Positions 43,134 to 51,508 of a stretch of DNA of 64,000 bases are shown here, one piece after another. Within the stretch, counting starts at the first letter, position 1, and every line of letters starts with the position of its first letter. The position numbers were made by a program, and so were the translations under genes. The notes under the pieces were generated by a model, which did no database searches, had not been told where the DNA came from, and saw only the letters and a list, made by a program, of their open reading frames with translations. This stretch comes from Neisseria sp. KEM232 (lineage in GTDB: Bacteria > Pseudomonadota > Gammaproteobacteria > Burkholderiales > Neisseriaceae): positions 2,232,001-2,296,000 of the forward strand of contig NZ_CP022527.1 of assembly GCF_002237445.1 (NCBI RefSeq), written 5' to 3'.

Positions 43134-44324
43134 ATGCCCAAACACATCCTGCTCGGCGTCAGCGGCGGCATCGCCGCCTACAAAGCCTGCGAACTCGTGC
43201 GCCTGTTAAAAAAACAGGGACACGAAGTGAGCGTTGCCATGAGCCGCGCCGCCGCCGAGTTCGTCTCCCCTCTCACCTTCCAAGCCCTCAGCGGCAACCC
43301 CGTTTTGAGCGAAACACACGACGGCGCGGCGGCCGACGGCATGGCGCACATCCGCCTCACCCGCGCGGCCGACGCCTTTCTTATCGCCCCCGCCACCGCC
43401 AACACCCTCGCCAAAATCGCCAACGGCATTGCCGACAATCTGCTCACCAACCTCGCCGCCGCCCGCAAATGCCCGCTGGCCGTCGCCCCCGCGATGAACG
43501 TGGAAATGTGGCGCAACAGGGCCAACCAACGCAACATCGCGCAGCTCGTTTCAGACGGCCTCACCGTCTTCCCGCCCGATGCGGGCGATCTGGCCTGCGG
43601 CGAAACGGGCGAAGGCCGCATGGCCGAACCCTCCGCTCTCGCCGACCTGCTGCCCGATTTGTGGGCAGACAAAAGCCTGCGCGGCAAAAAAGTGCTCATC
43701 ACCGCCGGAGCAACGTTTGAGGCCATCGACCCCGTGCGCGGCATTACCAATCTGTCCAGCGGCCAAATGGGCGCCGAACTCGCCCGCGCCTGCCGCGCCG
43801 CCGGTGCGCAGGTCACTTTGATACACGGCCAGATGCAGGCCGCCCTGCCCGCCGGTCTGCACGAAACCGTGTCCGCCGTCAGCGCACAGGCGATGTACGA
43901 AGCCGTGATGGCGCGCGCGGCAGACAGCGACATATTCGTCGCCGTGGCCGCCGTAGCCGACTACAAAGTGAAAAACGCCGCCACGCACAAAATCAAAAAA
44001 GACGGCAGCGGCACGCCGCCCGTTATCGAACTGGCCGAAAACCCCGACATCCTCGCCGCCGCCGCCGCCCTGCCGCATCCGCCCTTCTGCGTCGGCTTTG
44101 CCGCCGAAAGCCGCAATATTCTGGAATATGCCCGCGCCAAGCGCGTGAAAAAAAACATCCCGCTGATTGTCGCCAACGACGTGGCCGTGGCAATGGGCAA
44201 GGCGGGCAACCAAATCACCCTTATCGACGCCGCCCGCGAAACCGTCCTGCCCCATTGCGGCAAGGCCGAAGCCGCCGCCGCCATCGTCGGCCGCATCGCC
44301 GAAATGACGGCGGAGGCCGTCTGA
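43134..44324 (+). CDS. coaBC: bifunctional phosphopantothenoylcysteine decarboxylase/synthetase
   Basis: The 396-residue product does two steps of coenzyme A synthesis. The N-terminal CoaC flavoprotein part has GVSGGIAAYKACELVRLL, the His in AHIRLTRAADAFLIAPATAN, and the APAMNVEMW motif. The CoaB part from about 190 has VLITAGATFEAIDPVRGITN and the VAAVADYKVKN segment. One DUS is read in frame as SDGL, and another gives the end AEAV plus the stop. The ATG at 43134 follows a TATAAT promoter. Confidence 0.95.
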   Translation: MPKHILLGVSGGIAAYKACELVRLLKKQGHEVSVAMSRAAAEFVSPLTFQALSGNPVLSETHDGAAADGMAHIRLTRAADAFLIAPATANTLAKIANGIADNLLTNLAAARKCPLAVAPAMNVEMWRNRANQRNIAQLVSDGLTVFPPDAGDLACGETGEGRMAEPSALADLLPDLWADKSLRGKKVLITAGATFEAIDPVRGITNLSSGQMGAELARACRAAGAQVTLIHGQMQAALPAGLHETVSAVSAQAMYEAVMARAADSDIFVAVAAVADYKVKNAATHKIKKDGSGTPPVIELAENPDILAAAAALPHPPFCVGFAAESRNILEYARAKRVKKNIPLIVANDVAVAMGKAGNQITLIDAARETVLPHCGKAEAAAAIVGRIAEMTAEAV

Positions 44325-44349
44325 AAGCGCGGCTTCAACGAAGTGAAAA
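44314..44349 (+). repeat. DUS-linked composite repeat overlapping the coaBC stop
   Basis: AGGCCGTCTGAA, AGCGCGG, CTTCAACGAAG, TGAAAA. Confidence 0.7.
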
Positions 44350-44354
44350 GCAAA

Positions 44355-44385
44355 AGGCCGTCTGAAACCCGTTTTCAGACGGCCT
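44355..44385 (+). terminator. DUS-pair hairpin after coaBC
   Basis: AGGCCGTCTGAAAC and GTTTTCAGACGGCCT, followed by TT. Confidence 0.75.
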
Positions 44386-44457
44386 TTCTGCCCCGCAAAG
44401 GTAAAAAAACCGCCCCGCTTGAATAAGACGGTTTATCATTGCCGCCCTTTTTCCCTA

Positions 44458-44618
44458 GGGCGCGTTGACATTCAACTTTTAAAGCGGATTTTGCGGCATA
44501 AAATGGCAGATGCAAGGCGAAAACGCGAGCCAATGCCGTCCATTGGCGAGTGTTTTCAACGCGGCAGATGCCGTTTTAGGACGGAAAAGCCGCCAAAATG
44601 TTGATTGTCAACACGCCC
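44458..44618 (+). repeat. 161-bp inverted-repeat element (copy B, divergent)
   Basis: Ends GGGCGCGTTGACATTCAAC and, reversed, GGGCGTGTTGACAATCAAC. Internal sequence keeps the same layout as copies A and C (TGCAAGGCGAAAACGCGAGC and a GCGGCAGATG block) but is clearly diverged. Preceded by CTA. No gene in 44325-44704 otherwise. Confidence 0.7.
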
Positions 44619-44634
44619 AAAACACAGCAAGGCC

Positions 44635-44654
44635 GCTCCCGCCTACGCGGGAAT
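44635..44654 (-). repeat. dRS3-like repeat
   Basis: Minus strand ATTCCCGCGTAGGCGGGAGC, one mismatch from the ATTCCC-N8-GGGAAT pattern of neisserial dRS3. Confidence 0.65.
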
Positions 44655-44704
44655 GACGTTTCCGAACCCCGCGTTCAGACGGCCTCAAACAGAACCGTAT
44701 CATC

Positions 44705-46525
44705 ATGCACACATCCCCGCTCATCCTCGCCCAAACGCAAAAATGGCAGACCGAACTGGCCGCCTCGCCTCTGTGGCTGCTGCAAACCCTCGCCGGCGTG
44801 CTGCTGGCCGCCGCCCTCGCCGCCCTCCTGCTCGGCCGCACCCGCTTCGGACGCGAGTTTTGGCAGGTGCTCAAACCCTGCCTGAGCAGACGCGGCGCCG
44901 TGGCGGCGGCGGCCGTCGTGATACTGATGATTGTGCTGCTGCTCACCGAAGTGCGGCTTTACGTTCTCAACACCTTTTTATACAGCAGCGCATACAGCGC
45001 CATGCAGGACAGGCTGGCCGCCGTGTTCTGGACGGCCGTGTTCATGAACGCCGCCGTGATGCTCATCCGCTCGGTCAACCTCATCATCAACGACTTTCTC
45101 GACCAGGCGCTGGCCATCAAATGGGCAGAACAACTCAACCGCGTGCTTACCCGCCGCTGGCTGGCCGACAAAACCTACCACCGCCTGCAAATGCGCCGCG
45201 ACGCGCCCGACAACATCGACCAGCGTATCCAGATGGACGCGCAGGAATTCATCGTTTCCACCATCACCTTCCTGCGCGGCATGCTCAATTCGGTGATTTC
45301 CACCATCGAGTTCACCATCGTTCTATGGGGCTTGGCGGGCATGCTGCCCGTGTTCGGCATCGAAATCCCGCACGGCATCGTCTTTCTCGTCTACATCGCC
45401 ATCCTCGCCGCCACCGCGCTGGCCATGTGGATAGGCCGCCCGCTCATCCGCTCGAATTACGAAAACGAACACCTCAACGGCGACTACCGCTACTCCCTCG
45501 TGCGCATCCGCGACCACTCCGAAAGCATCGCCTTCTACAACGGCGAATGGCGCGAACGGCAGCAGCTTGGCGAACGCTTCCGCGCCATCATCGCCAACCG
45601 CTGGCGCATCGCCCGCCAAAGCGTCACCCTCAGCGGCTTCAACGACGTTTTCAGCCAAATCATGCAGCTTCTGCCCCTGATGCTGCAGGCGCCGCGCCTG
45701 TTCGCCGGACACATCAAAATCGGCGACGTGCAGCAAACCGTCCAATCCTTCGCCCGCCTGCAAAAATCCATGTCCTTCTTCCGCAACTTCTACAAAGACT
45801 TCACCGTCTACCGCGCCCGCCTCGAACGTATCGCCGGCTTTATGGACAGCATGGACGACAAACGCCCCGCACACCAACCCGACACCGAAACCCTTTCAGA
45901 CGGCCTCATCCTCGACGGCCTCACCCTGCTGCGCCACAACGGCGACGCCCTGCTCTCCGACGTCAGCCTCGCCGCCCGCCCCGGCGACGCCGTCCTCATC
46001 CGCGGCCCCAGCGGCTGCGGCAAAACCTCCCTCCTGCGCGCCCTCGCCGGACTCTGGCCCTTCGGCAGCAGCGGCCGCATCGCCCGCCCGCCGAAAGAGC
46101 GCATCATGTTCGTGCCGCAAAAAGCCTATATGCCGCAGGGCAGCCTCCTGCAATCCGTCTGCTACCCCGCGCCGCAGGCAGGCCGCGCCGACGTTGCCGC
46201 CGCCCTCGAAACCTGCCGCCTCACCCACCTCGTGCCCCTGCTCGACAAGGAAGACAACTGGCAGCAGCGCCTCTCCCCCGGCGAACAGCAGCGCGTCGCC
46301 TTCGCCCGCGTCCTCCTCGCCAGTCCCGCCGCCATCCTCCTCGACGAAGCCACCTCCGCGCTGGACGAGCCCACCGAAGCCCACCTCTACACCACCCTGC
46401 GCCGCAGCCTGCCCGAGAGCATCATCGTCAGCATCGGCCACCGCAACACCCTCGAAGCCTTCCACAACTTGTCGCTCTACGTCGGCGGCGGCTGTCCCGA
46501 CGAACCGGCACCAGAGGCCGTCTGA
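44705..46525 (+). CDS. ABC transporter, fused permease and ATPase (ABC_membrane_2/YddA type)
   Basis: The 606-residue product has an N-terminal permease with several helices (LWLLQTLAGVLLAAALAALLL, AVAAAAVVILMIVLLLTEV and others) and the NxxD-rich loop typical of the SbmA/BacA-YddA branch (NIDQRIQMDAQEF). The C-terminal ATPase has Walker A RGPSGCGKTSLLRALAG, a signature SPGEQQRVAFARVLL, and Walker B AILLDEATSALDE. It probably works as a homodimer in the inner membrane; the substrate is unknown. One DUS is read in frame (LSDGL) and another provides the last codons and the stop (PEAV). Confidence 0.88.
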   Translation: MHTSPLILAQTQKWQTELAASPLWLLQTLAGVLLAAALAALLLGRTRFGREFWQVLKPCLSRRGAVAAAAVVILMIVLLLTEVRLYVLNTFLYSSAYSAMQDRLAAVFWTAVFMNAAVMLIRSVNLIINDFLDQALAIKWAEQLNRVLTRRWLADKTYHRLQMRRDAPDNIDQRIQMDAQEFIVSTITFLRGMLNSVISTIEFTIVLWGLAGMLPVFGIEIPHGIVFLVYIAILAATALAMWIGRPLIRSNYENEHLNGDYRYSLVRIRDHSESIAFYNGEWRERQQLGERFRAIIANRWRIARQSVTLSGFNDVFSQIMQLLPLMLQAPRLFAGHIKIGDVQQTVQSFARLQKSMSFFRNFYKDFTVYRARLERIAGFMDSMDDKRPAHQPDTETLSDGLILDGLTLLRHNGDALLSDVSLAARPGDAVLIRGPSGCGKTSLLRALAGLWPFGSSGRIARPPKERIMFVPQKAYMPQGSLLQSVCYPAPQAGRADVAAALETCRLTHLVPLLDKEDNWQQRLSPGEQQRVAFARVLLASPAAILLDEATSALDEPTEAHLYTTLRRSLPESIIVSIGHRNTLEAFHNLSLYVGGGCPDEPAPEAV

Positions 46526-46550
46526 AAGCGCAGCTCCAACGAAGTTAAAA
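46515..46550 (+). repeat. DUS-linked composite repeat overlapping the ABC gene stop
   Basis: AGGCCGTCTGAA, AGCGCAG, CTCCAACGAAG, TTAAAA. Confidence 0.65.
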
Positions 46551-46630
46551 CACAGTCCCGCCCTTTTTTCAGACGGCCTTTAAGGCCGTCTGAAAGCCAC
46601 CGTCAAGCCGAAACCGCGAAAGGAAAACCC

Positions 46631-46891
46631 GTGAAACCCGCCCTCGCCGCCCTCGCACTCACCGCCCTACTCCTCCCCGCCGCCGCCCGCGCCGCCGACG
46701 GCTTCGAGACCGAACGGCTCGAACGATCCTGCGCCCTGCAACGCGAATCCCTGCTGCGCGAACGCAACGGCACACCCGCCTGCGACGCGCTCAAACGCGC
46801 CAAAACGGCCAAGGCCAAACGGCAGGCCGAAGCGTCCGACAGGCCGTCTGAAAAAAGCAGACGCGGCGGTTCGCGCAAGAAACCGCGCTGA
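46631..46891 (+). CDS. small secreted basic protein, unknown function
   Basis: The 86-residue product begins at a GTG with AAAGGAAAA upstream. It has a signal peptide (MKPALAALALTALLLPAAARA) and a mature part of about 65 residues with two cysteines (RSCALQ, PACDAL), ending in a Lys/Arg-rich tail. A DUS is read in frame as RPSEK. I do not recognise it. The next gene is aroC. Confidence 0.6.
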   Translation: MKPALAALALTALLLPAAARAADGFETERLERSCALQRESLLRERNGTPACDALKRAKTAKAKRQAEASDRPSEKSRRGGSRKKPR

Positions 46892-46917
46892 CACGCAGCA
46901 CGGGTTTCAGAAACGTC

Positions 46918-46937
46918 ATTCCCGCGCAGGCGGGAAC
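46918..46937 (+). repeat. dRS3-like repeat
   Basis: ATTCCCGCGCAGGCGGGAAC, one mismatch from the dRS3 consensus. Confidence 0.7.
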
Positions 46938-47001
46938 GGCCTCCGTGCTAAAATCCGCCGCTTCCACATACCGCATTCCGCACACCGCAAAGGAACACAA
47001 C

Positions 47002-48096
47002 ATGGCAGGCAACACTTTCGGACAACTCTTCACCGTAACCACTTTCGGCGAGAGCCACGGCGCGGGCTTGGGCTGCATCATCGACGGCTGCCCGCCCAAT
47101 CTCGCATTAAGCGAAGCCGACATCCAGGCCGACCTCGACCGGCGCAAACCCGGCACCAGCCGCCACGTTACCCAGCGGCGCGAAGCCGACCAGGTGGAAA
47201 TCGTCTCGGGCGTGTTTGAGGGAAAAACCACCGGCACGCCCATCATGCTGCTTATCCGCAACACCGACCAGCGCAGCAAAGACTACGGCAACATCGCCGA
47301 ACAGTTCCGCCCCGGCCACGCCGATTACACCTATTGGCACAAATACGGCATCCGCGACTATCGCGGCGGCGGCCGCTCCTCCGCCCGCGAAACCGCCGCG
47401 CGCGTGGCGGCAGGTGCGGTGGCGAAAAAATGGCTGCGCGAGCAGTTTGGCACGCACATCACCGCCTACGTTACCCAAGTCGGCGAAAAAGAAATCGCCT
47501 TTGAAGGCTACGAATTTATCGCGCAAAACCCGTTTTTCGCCGCCAACCAATCGCAAATCGCCGATTTGGAACGCTATATGGACAGCGTACGCAAATCGCT
47601 GGATTCCGTTGGCGCGAAATTGAGCATCGAAGCGCGTAATGTGCCGGTGGGCTTGGGCGAACCGGTGTTCGACCGCCTCGATGCCGACATCGCCCACGCC
47701 ATGATGGGTATCAACGCCGTGAAAGGCGTGGAAATCGGCGACGGCTTCGACGCGGTGGCGCAGCGCGGCAGCGTGCACGGCGACGAGCTGACGCCGCAGG
47801 GATTTTTGTCCAACCATGCGGGCGGCATCCTAGGCGGCATCAGCACCGGGCAGGACATTCGCGTCAACATCGCCATCAAGCCCACCAGCTCCATCGCCAC
47901 GCCGCGCCGCAGCATCGACATCCACGGCAACGCGGTGGAAATCGCCACCCACGGCCGCCACGACCCCTGCGTCGGCCTGCGTGCCGCGCCGATTGCCGAA
48001 GCCATGCTTGCGCTGGTACTCATCGACCACGCCCTGCGCCAGCGGGCGCAAAATGCCGACGTGAGCGTGGATACACCCGACATCGCGCGGCGTTAG
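47002..48096 (+). CDS. aroC: chorismate synthase
   Basis: The 364-residue product catalyses the last step to chorismate, using reduced FMN. Signatures are GESHGAGLGCIIDGCPP (16-32), YGNIAEQFRPGHADYTYWHKY and DYRGGGRSSARETAARVAAG; NIAIKPTSSIATP and GRHDPCVGLRAAPIAEAM near the end. The ATG at 47002 follows AAAGGAACAC; a TAAAAT about 46949 may be its -10. Confidence 0.97.
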   Translation: MAGNTFGQLFTVTTFGESHGAGLGCIIDGCPPNLALSEADIQADLDRRKPGTSRHVTQRREADQVEIVSGVFEGKTTGTPIMLLIRNTDQRSKDYGNIAEQFRPGHADYTYWHKYGIRDYRGGGRSSARETAARVAAGAVAKKWLREQFGTHITAYVTQVGEKEIAFEGYEFIAQNPFFAANQSQIADLERYMDSVRKSLDSVGAKLSIEARNVPVGLGEPVFDRLDADIAHAMMGINAVKGVEIGDGFDAVAQRGSVHGDELTPQGFLSNHAGGILGGISTGQDIRVNIAIKPTSSIATPRRSIDIHGNAVEIATHGRHDPCVGLRAAPIAEAMLALVLIDHALRQRAQNADVSVDTPDIARR

Positions 48097-48103
48097 AGAT
48101 TAG

Positions 48104-48132
48104 AGGCCGTCTGAAAACCTTTTCAGGCGGTC
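48104..48132 (+). terminator. imperfect DUS hairpin after aroC
   Basis: AGGCCGTCTGAAAA paired with TTTTCAGGCGGTCT, followed by TTT. Confidence 0.55.
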
Positions 48133-48199
48133 TTTTCTTGTCCCCCGCCGCCGAAGAAATTAATATCCCGCCTTTCTTTCCACCTCACGAAAGCCCAAT

Positions 48200-49063
48200 A
48201 TGAACAACGATCTCATCTGCTACAAACAAATGCCCGTGTGGAGTGCCGACACCGTACCGCCCGCCTTCCTCGCCCGCCACAACACGCAGGAAGACACATG
48301 GGGCAAACTGCGCGTCTTGTCAGGCCGTCTGAAATTCTACGAACTGGACGAAGCGGACAATGTGTTGTCCGCCGTCGAAATTACCCCCGAAAGCGGCGTG
48401 CACACCATCGAGCCGCAGCAGTGGCACAAAATCGAACCTTTGGGCGACGATTTGTCGGTGCAGCTCGAATTTCATTGCGACAAGGCCGACTATTTCCGCA
48501 AAAAATACGGCATGACCGCCACCCACTCCGCCGTGAAAGCCGCCGCCGCGCACGTTCCGCCCGGCAAAGCGCTGGACTTGGGCTGCGGCCAGGGGCGCAA
48601 CGCGCTGTATCTCGCCCTCAAAGGCTTCGACGTCACCGCCGTCGACCAAAACCCCAACCCGCTCTACGCGCTCTCCGACATGGCGGCACAGGAAAACCTG
48701 CCCGTGCTGGCGGCGGGCTACGATATCAACGCCGCCGCCCTCGACGAGCCTTACGACTTTATCGTCGCTACCGTCGTATTCATGTTCCTGCGCCCCGACC
48801 GCGTCCCCGCCGTGATTGCCAACATGCAGGAGCACACCGCACGCGGCGGCTACAACCTCATCGTCTCGGCGATGGACACCGCCGACTACCCCTGCCCCAT
48901 GCCCTTTCCCTTCAAATTCCGCGAAAACGAGTTGCGCGAATATTACGCAGGCTGGGAGCTGGTCGAATACAAGGAAGAACCCGGCGCCATGCACGCCACC
49001 GACGACGCGGGCAACCCGATACGCTTCAAATTCGTCACCATGCTGGCGAAAAAGCCCGAATAA
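48200..49063 (+). CDS. tehB: TehB-like SAM-dependent methyltransferase with DUF1971 domain
   Basis: The 287-residue product has an N-terminal small-barrel domain (DUF1971-like, about 8-92: CYKQMPVWSADTVPPAFLAR, then HKIEPLGDDLSVQLEFHC) fused to a methyltransferase (ALDLGCGQGRNALYLAL, motif at 124-133). This is the layout of TehB proteins linked to tellurite resistance. A DUS is read in frame in the first domain as SGRLKFYE, conserved in frame. The physiological substrate is unclear. Confidence 0.88.
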   Translation: MNNDLICYKQMPVWSADTVPPAFLARHNTQEDTWGKLRVLSGRLKFYELDEADNVLSAVEITPESGVHTIEPQQWHKIEPLGDDLSVQLEFHCDKADYFRKKYGMTATHSAVKAAAAHVPPGKALDLGCGQGRNALYLALKGFDVTAVDQNPNPLYALSDMAAQENLPVLAAGYDINAAALDEPYDFIVATVVFMFLRPDRVPAVIANMQEHTARGGYNLIVSAMDTADYPCPMPFPFKFRENELREYYAGWELVEYKEEPGAMHATDDAGNPIRFKFVTMLAKKPE

Positions 49064-49076
49064 GGCCGCCGGCAAA

Positions 49077-49116
49077 AGGCCGTCTGAAAGCACGTTTTCC
49101 CGTTTTCAGACGGCCT
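49077..49116 (+). terminator. DUS-pair hairpin with T tail
   Basis: AGGCCGTCTGAAAG and TTTTCAGACGGCCTTTT, 14 bp after the stop at 49063. Confidence 0.75.
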
Positions 49117-49190
49117 TTTGCTTTTCACCGCGCTTTCAGACGGCCGCAACGCATCAGGCCGTCTGAACAGAAACACCCCGCCCGTTCGGC

Positions 49191-49196
49191 TATAAT
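49191..49196 (+). promoter_or_regulatory. -10 box upstream of the CDP-alcohol phosphotransferase gene
   Basis: GGCTATAATCGCCC; TATAAT 33 bp before the ATG. A DUS (49213-49224) lies where the ribosome-binding site would be. Confidence 0.5.
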
Positions 49197-49228
49197 CGCC
49201 CGCCTTTTCCTTTTCAGACGGCCTCCCC

Positions 49229-49843
49229 ATGAGCATCTACGCCCTCAAACCCCGATTCCAAAACCTGCTGCGCCCGCTGGTGCGCCGCCTGCACGCGCGC
49301 GGCATCACCGCCAACCAAGTCACCCTCGCCGCCTGCGCCGCCTCCGTCCTGCTCGGCCTGCTGCTGGCCGCCGCCGCGCAACACCGCATCCACGCCCTCT
49401 TCTGGCTGCTGCCCGTGTGGCTCATTATCCGCATGGCGCTCAACGCCGCCGACGGCATGCTGGCGCGCGAATTCGGCCAACAATCGGCGCTGGGCGGCTA
49501 TCTCAACGAAATCACCGACGTCGCCGCCGACGCCGCACTCTACCTGCCCTTCGCCTTCGTTGCCCCCTTCGGCGGCCTCGAAACCGCCCTCTTTGTCTGG
49601 CTTGCGGCACTAAGCGAACTGTGCGGCGTACTCGGCCAGGTACACGGCAGCGGCCGCCGCTACGACGGCCCGCTGGGCAAAAGCGACCGCGCCTTCCTCA
49701 CCGGCCTTCTGGCCGTGTGGTATGCCGCCGCCGGCAGCCTGCCCGCCGCCTGCTACTGGCTGATGTGGCTCGCCTGCGCCCTGCTCGTCCTCACCTGTCT
49801 GCGCCGCGTGAAAAGCGGCCTGGCCGACGCAGACGAATCCTGA
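49229..49843 (+). CDS. CDP-alcohol phosphatidyltransferase family protein
   Basis: The 204-residue product has several hydrophobic helices and a recognisable CDP-alcohol transferase motif, NAADGMLAREF followed by GGYLNEITDVAAD. The motif departs from the consensus D-x2-DG-x2-AR-x8-G-x3-D-x3-D: the first and third aspartates are Asn here. I recall a family branch with the same NxxDG form, so it may be normal for the branch. The lipid made is unknown. The next gene follows after 43 bp. Confidence 0.8.
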   Translation: MSIYALKPRFQNLLRPLVRRLHARGITANQVTLAACAASVLLGLLLAAAAQHRIHALFWLLPVWLIIRMALNAADGMLAREFGQQSALGGYLNEITDVAADAALYLPFAFVAPFGGLETALFVWLAALSELCGVLGQVHGSGRRYDGPLGKSDRAFLTGLLAVWYAAAGSLPAACYWLMWLACALLVLTCLRRVKSGLADADES

Positions 49844-49885
49844 ACATCCGTTCCGCCAACCCGCCCACACCATAAGGAAACCCGC

Positions 49886-50554
49886 ATGACCCTCACAGCC
49901 GCCATCATCGGCGCCACCGGCGCCACCGGCCGCGAACTCACCGCCCTCCTGCTCGACGATCCGCGTTTTGGCGAAGTGCACATCTTCGTGCGCCGCGAAC
50001 CCCGAATCAGCCACGACAAACTGCGCGTGCACATCATCGACTTCGCCCGCTCCGCCGACTGGGCAGCGCAAGTGCGCGGCGACATTCTCTTTTCCTGCCT
50101 CGGCACAACGCTGAAAGACGCGGGCAGCCAAGAGGCGCAGCGCCAAATCGACTATCAGGCCGTTATCGACACCGCCCGCGCCGCCCGCGCCAACGGCGTG
50201 CCGACCTTTGCCCTGCTCTCCGCCGCGGGCGCCGACCCGCAGTCGCGCATCTTTTATTCGCGTCTCAAAGGCGAACTCGAACGCGACAGCGCCACGCTCG
50301 CTTTCCCGCAACTGCTCGTCTTCCGATCGCCCCTGCTGCTGCGCCCCGACAGCAAGCGCCCCGCCGAAGTGTGGAGCGCACGCCTGCTTAGCGCCCTCAA
50401 CGCCATCGGCATCCTGAAAAGCCAGCAGTCCCTGCCCGTCGCCGACCTTGCCCGTGCCATGGCCGACGCCGCCGCCCAGGCGCACACGCAGGCAGAGCGC
50501 AGCGAAACCGTTTTTCCACCCGCCGACATCCGCCGCCTGCTCGGACAAGGCTGA
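49886..50554 (+). CDS. NAD(P)-binding protein, atypical SDR
   Basis: The 222-residue product starts with a Rossmann motif (AAIIGATGATGREL, GxxGxxG) and continues VHIFVRREPRISHDKLRV. It contains the HTATIP2-like core DILFSCLGTTLKDAGSQEAQ, then FALLSAAGADPQSRIFYSRLKGELE. Small proteins of this group often act as oxidoreductases or flavin reductases without a known substrate. AAGGAA precedes the ATG. It may be cotranscribed with the preceding gene. Confidence 0.82.
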   Translation: MTLTAAIIGATGATGRELTALLLDDPRFGEVHIFVRREPRISHDKLRVHIIDFARSADWAAQVRGDILFSCLGTTLKDAGSQEAQRQIDYQAVIDTARAARANGVPTFALLSAAGADPQSRIFYSRLKGELERDSATLAFPQLLVFRSPLLLRPDSKRPAEVWSARLLSALNAIGILKSQQSLPVADLARAMADAAAQAHTQAERSETVFPPADIRRLLGQG

Positions 50555-50913
50555 GGCCGTCTGAAAACCCAAAGGCCGTCTGAAACCCGATTCGGGGTTT
50601 TCAGACGGCCTCTTGTTTGTCTGCCCTTACCTGTCTCCCGCCTCAAACAGGAAAACGCCGTCCCGATTTGCGGGGCAACGGCACAGAGACCGTCTGAAAA
50701 CAGAGTTGCAAACGAAGCGGCAAATTTCTTCCGTTAATCAAGAAAGGCCGTCTGAAAACCCGAATCGGATTTTCAGACGGCCTCTCGTTTTGCCAAACCT
50801 GCCCATTCGGGAATTTCCACCTGCGCCATCGGGAATCACGCCGCCAGCCGGCTGGGCGGGGCAGGGGGTTTCGGTTTTAAATCGCGCTTCCCGCAACAGC
50901 AAGGAGTGCCGCG
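50555..50913. other. 359-bp non-coding region rich in DUS
   Basis: No gene. Four DUS copies form two hairpins (50573-50611 and 50755-50783); a one-mismatch DUS (AGACCGTCTGAA) followed by TTGCAAACGAAG at about 50691 resembles the composite repeat. Confidence 0.6.
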
Positions 50914-51508
50914 ATGAAGCGTTTTTTCCCGACCGCCTGCGCCCTGGCGCTGGCCGCCTGTCTGCCCGCCGAGCAGGCGCAGGATGTTCCGCCTGCCGCA
51001 GCAAATGCCGCATCCGCCGCCGCAAGCGCGGACACGCTCGCCGTGCCAACCGTGCGCGACGAAATTGTCGTGCCCAGGCAGCCTGAAAGAGTGGCGGTGT
51101 ACGACTGGGCGGCTTTGGATGCCTTGAACCAATTGGGCGTGAACGTGGACGCGACCACCGCGCCGATGCAGATTGATTACCTGTAACCCGTGTTTGCCCG
51201 CGCGATAACCGTAGGCACGGTGTTCGAACCCGATTACGAAGCGCTAAACGCCTACCGCCCGCAGCTCGTCATCACCGGCGGGCCGAGCGCAGAAGCCTAT
51301 CCCAAGCTCGCCGGCATTGCGCCGACCGTCGATCTGACGGTGGACAACGCCAATATCCGCGAAAGCGGCGGGCAGCAGATGGACGCGCTGGCGCGGATTT
51401 TCGGCCGCGAAGCCCAAGCGGCCAAGCTCAAAGCCGAAATCGACGCGCTGTTTGCCCAAACCCGCACCGCCGCCAAAGGCCAAGGGCGCTGCCTGGTGCT
51501 TTCCATAC
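50914..51508 (+). pseudogene. fetB: siderophore-binding ABC lipoprotein gene (FetB-like), broken
   Basis: The frame starts MKRFFPTACALALAACLPAE with a lipobox (LAAC) and goes on RQPERVAVYDWAALDALNQLGV. An in-frame TAA at 51184-51186 interrupts it after MQIDYL. The frame then continues as VGTVFEPDYEALNAYRPQ, VITGGPSAEAYPKLAGIAP, QMDALARIFGREAQAAKLKAE, and breaks near 51500 after GRCLVLS. There it joins the signal peptide of a TonB-dependent receptor, in another frame. About the last 130 residues of a FetB-like protein are missing. AAGGAG precedes the ATG. The TAA plus the truncation make a functional protein unlikely. Confidence 0.85.

Noticed and set aside
44605..46548. 647-codon frame overlapping the ABC transporter
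   Set aside because: Arg/Pro-rich shadow frame; the other frame has full ABC motifs.
48238..49875. 545-codon frame across tehB and the CDP-alcohol gene
   Set aside because: Arg-rich shadow frame spanning two real genes.
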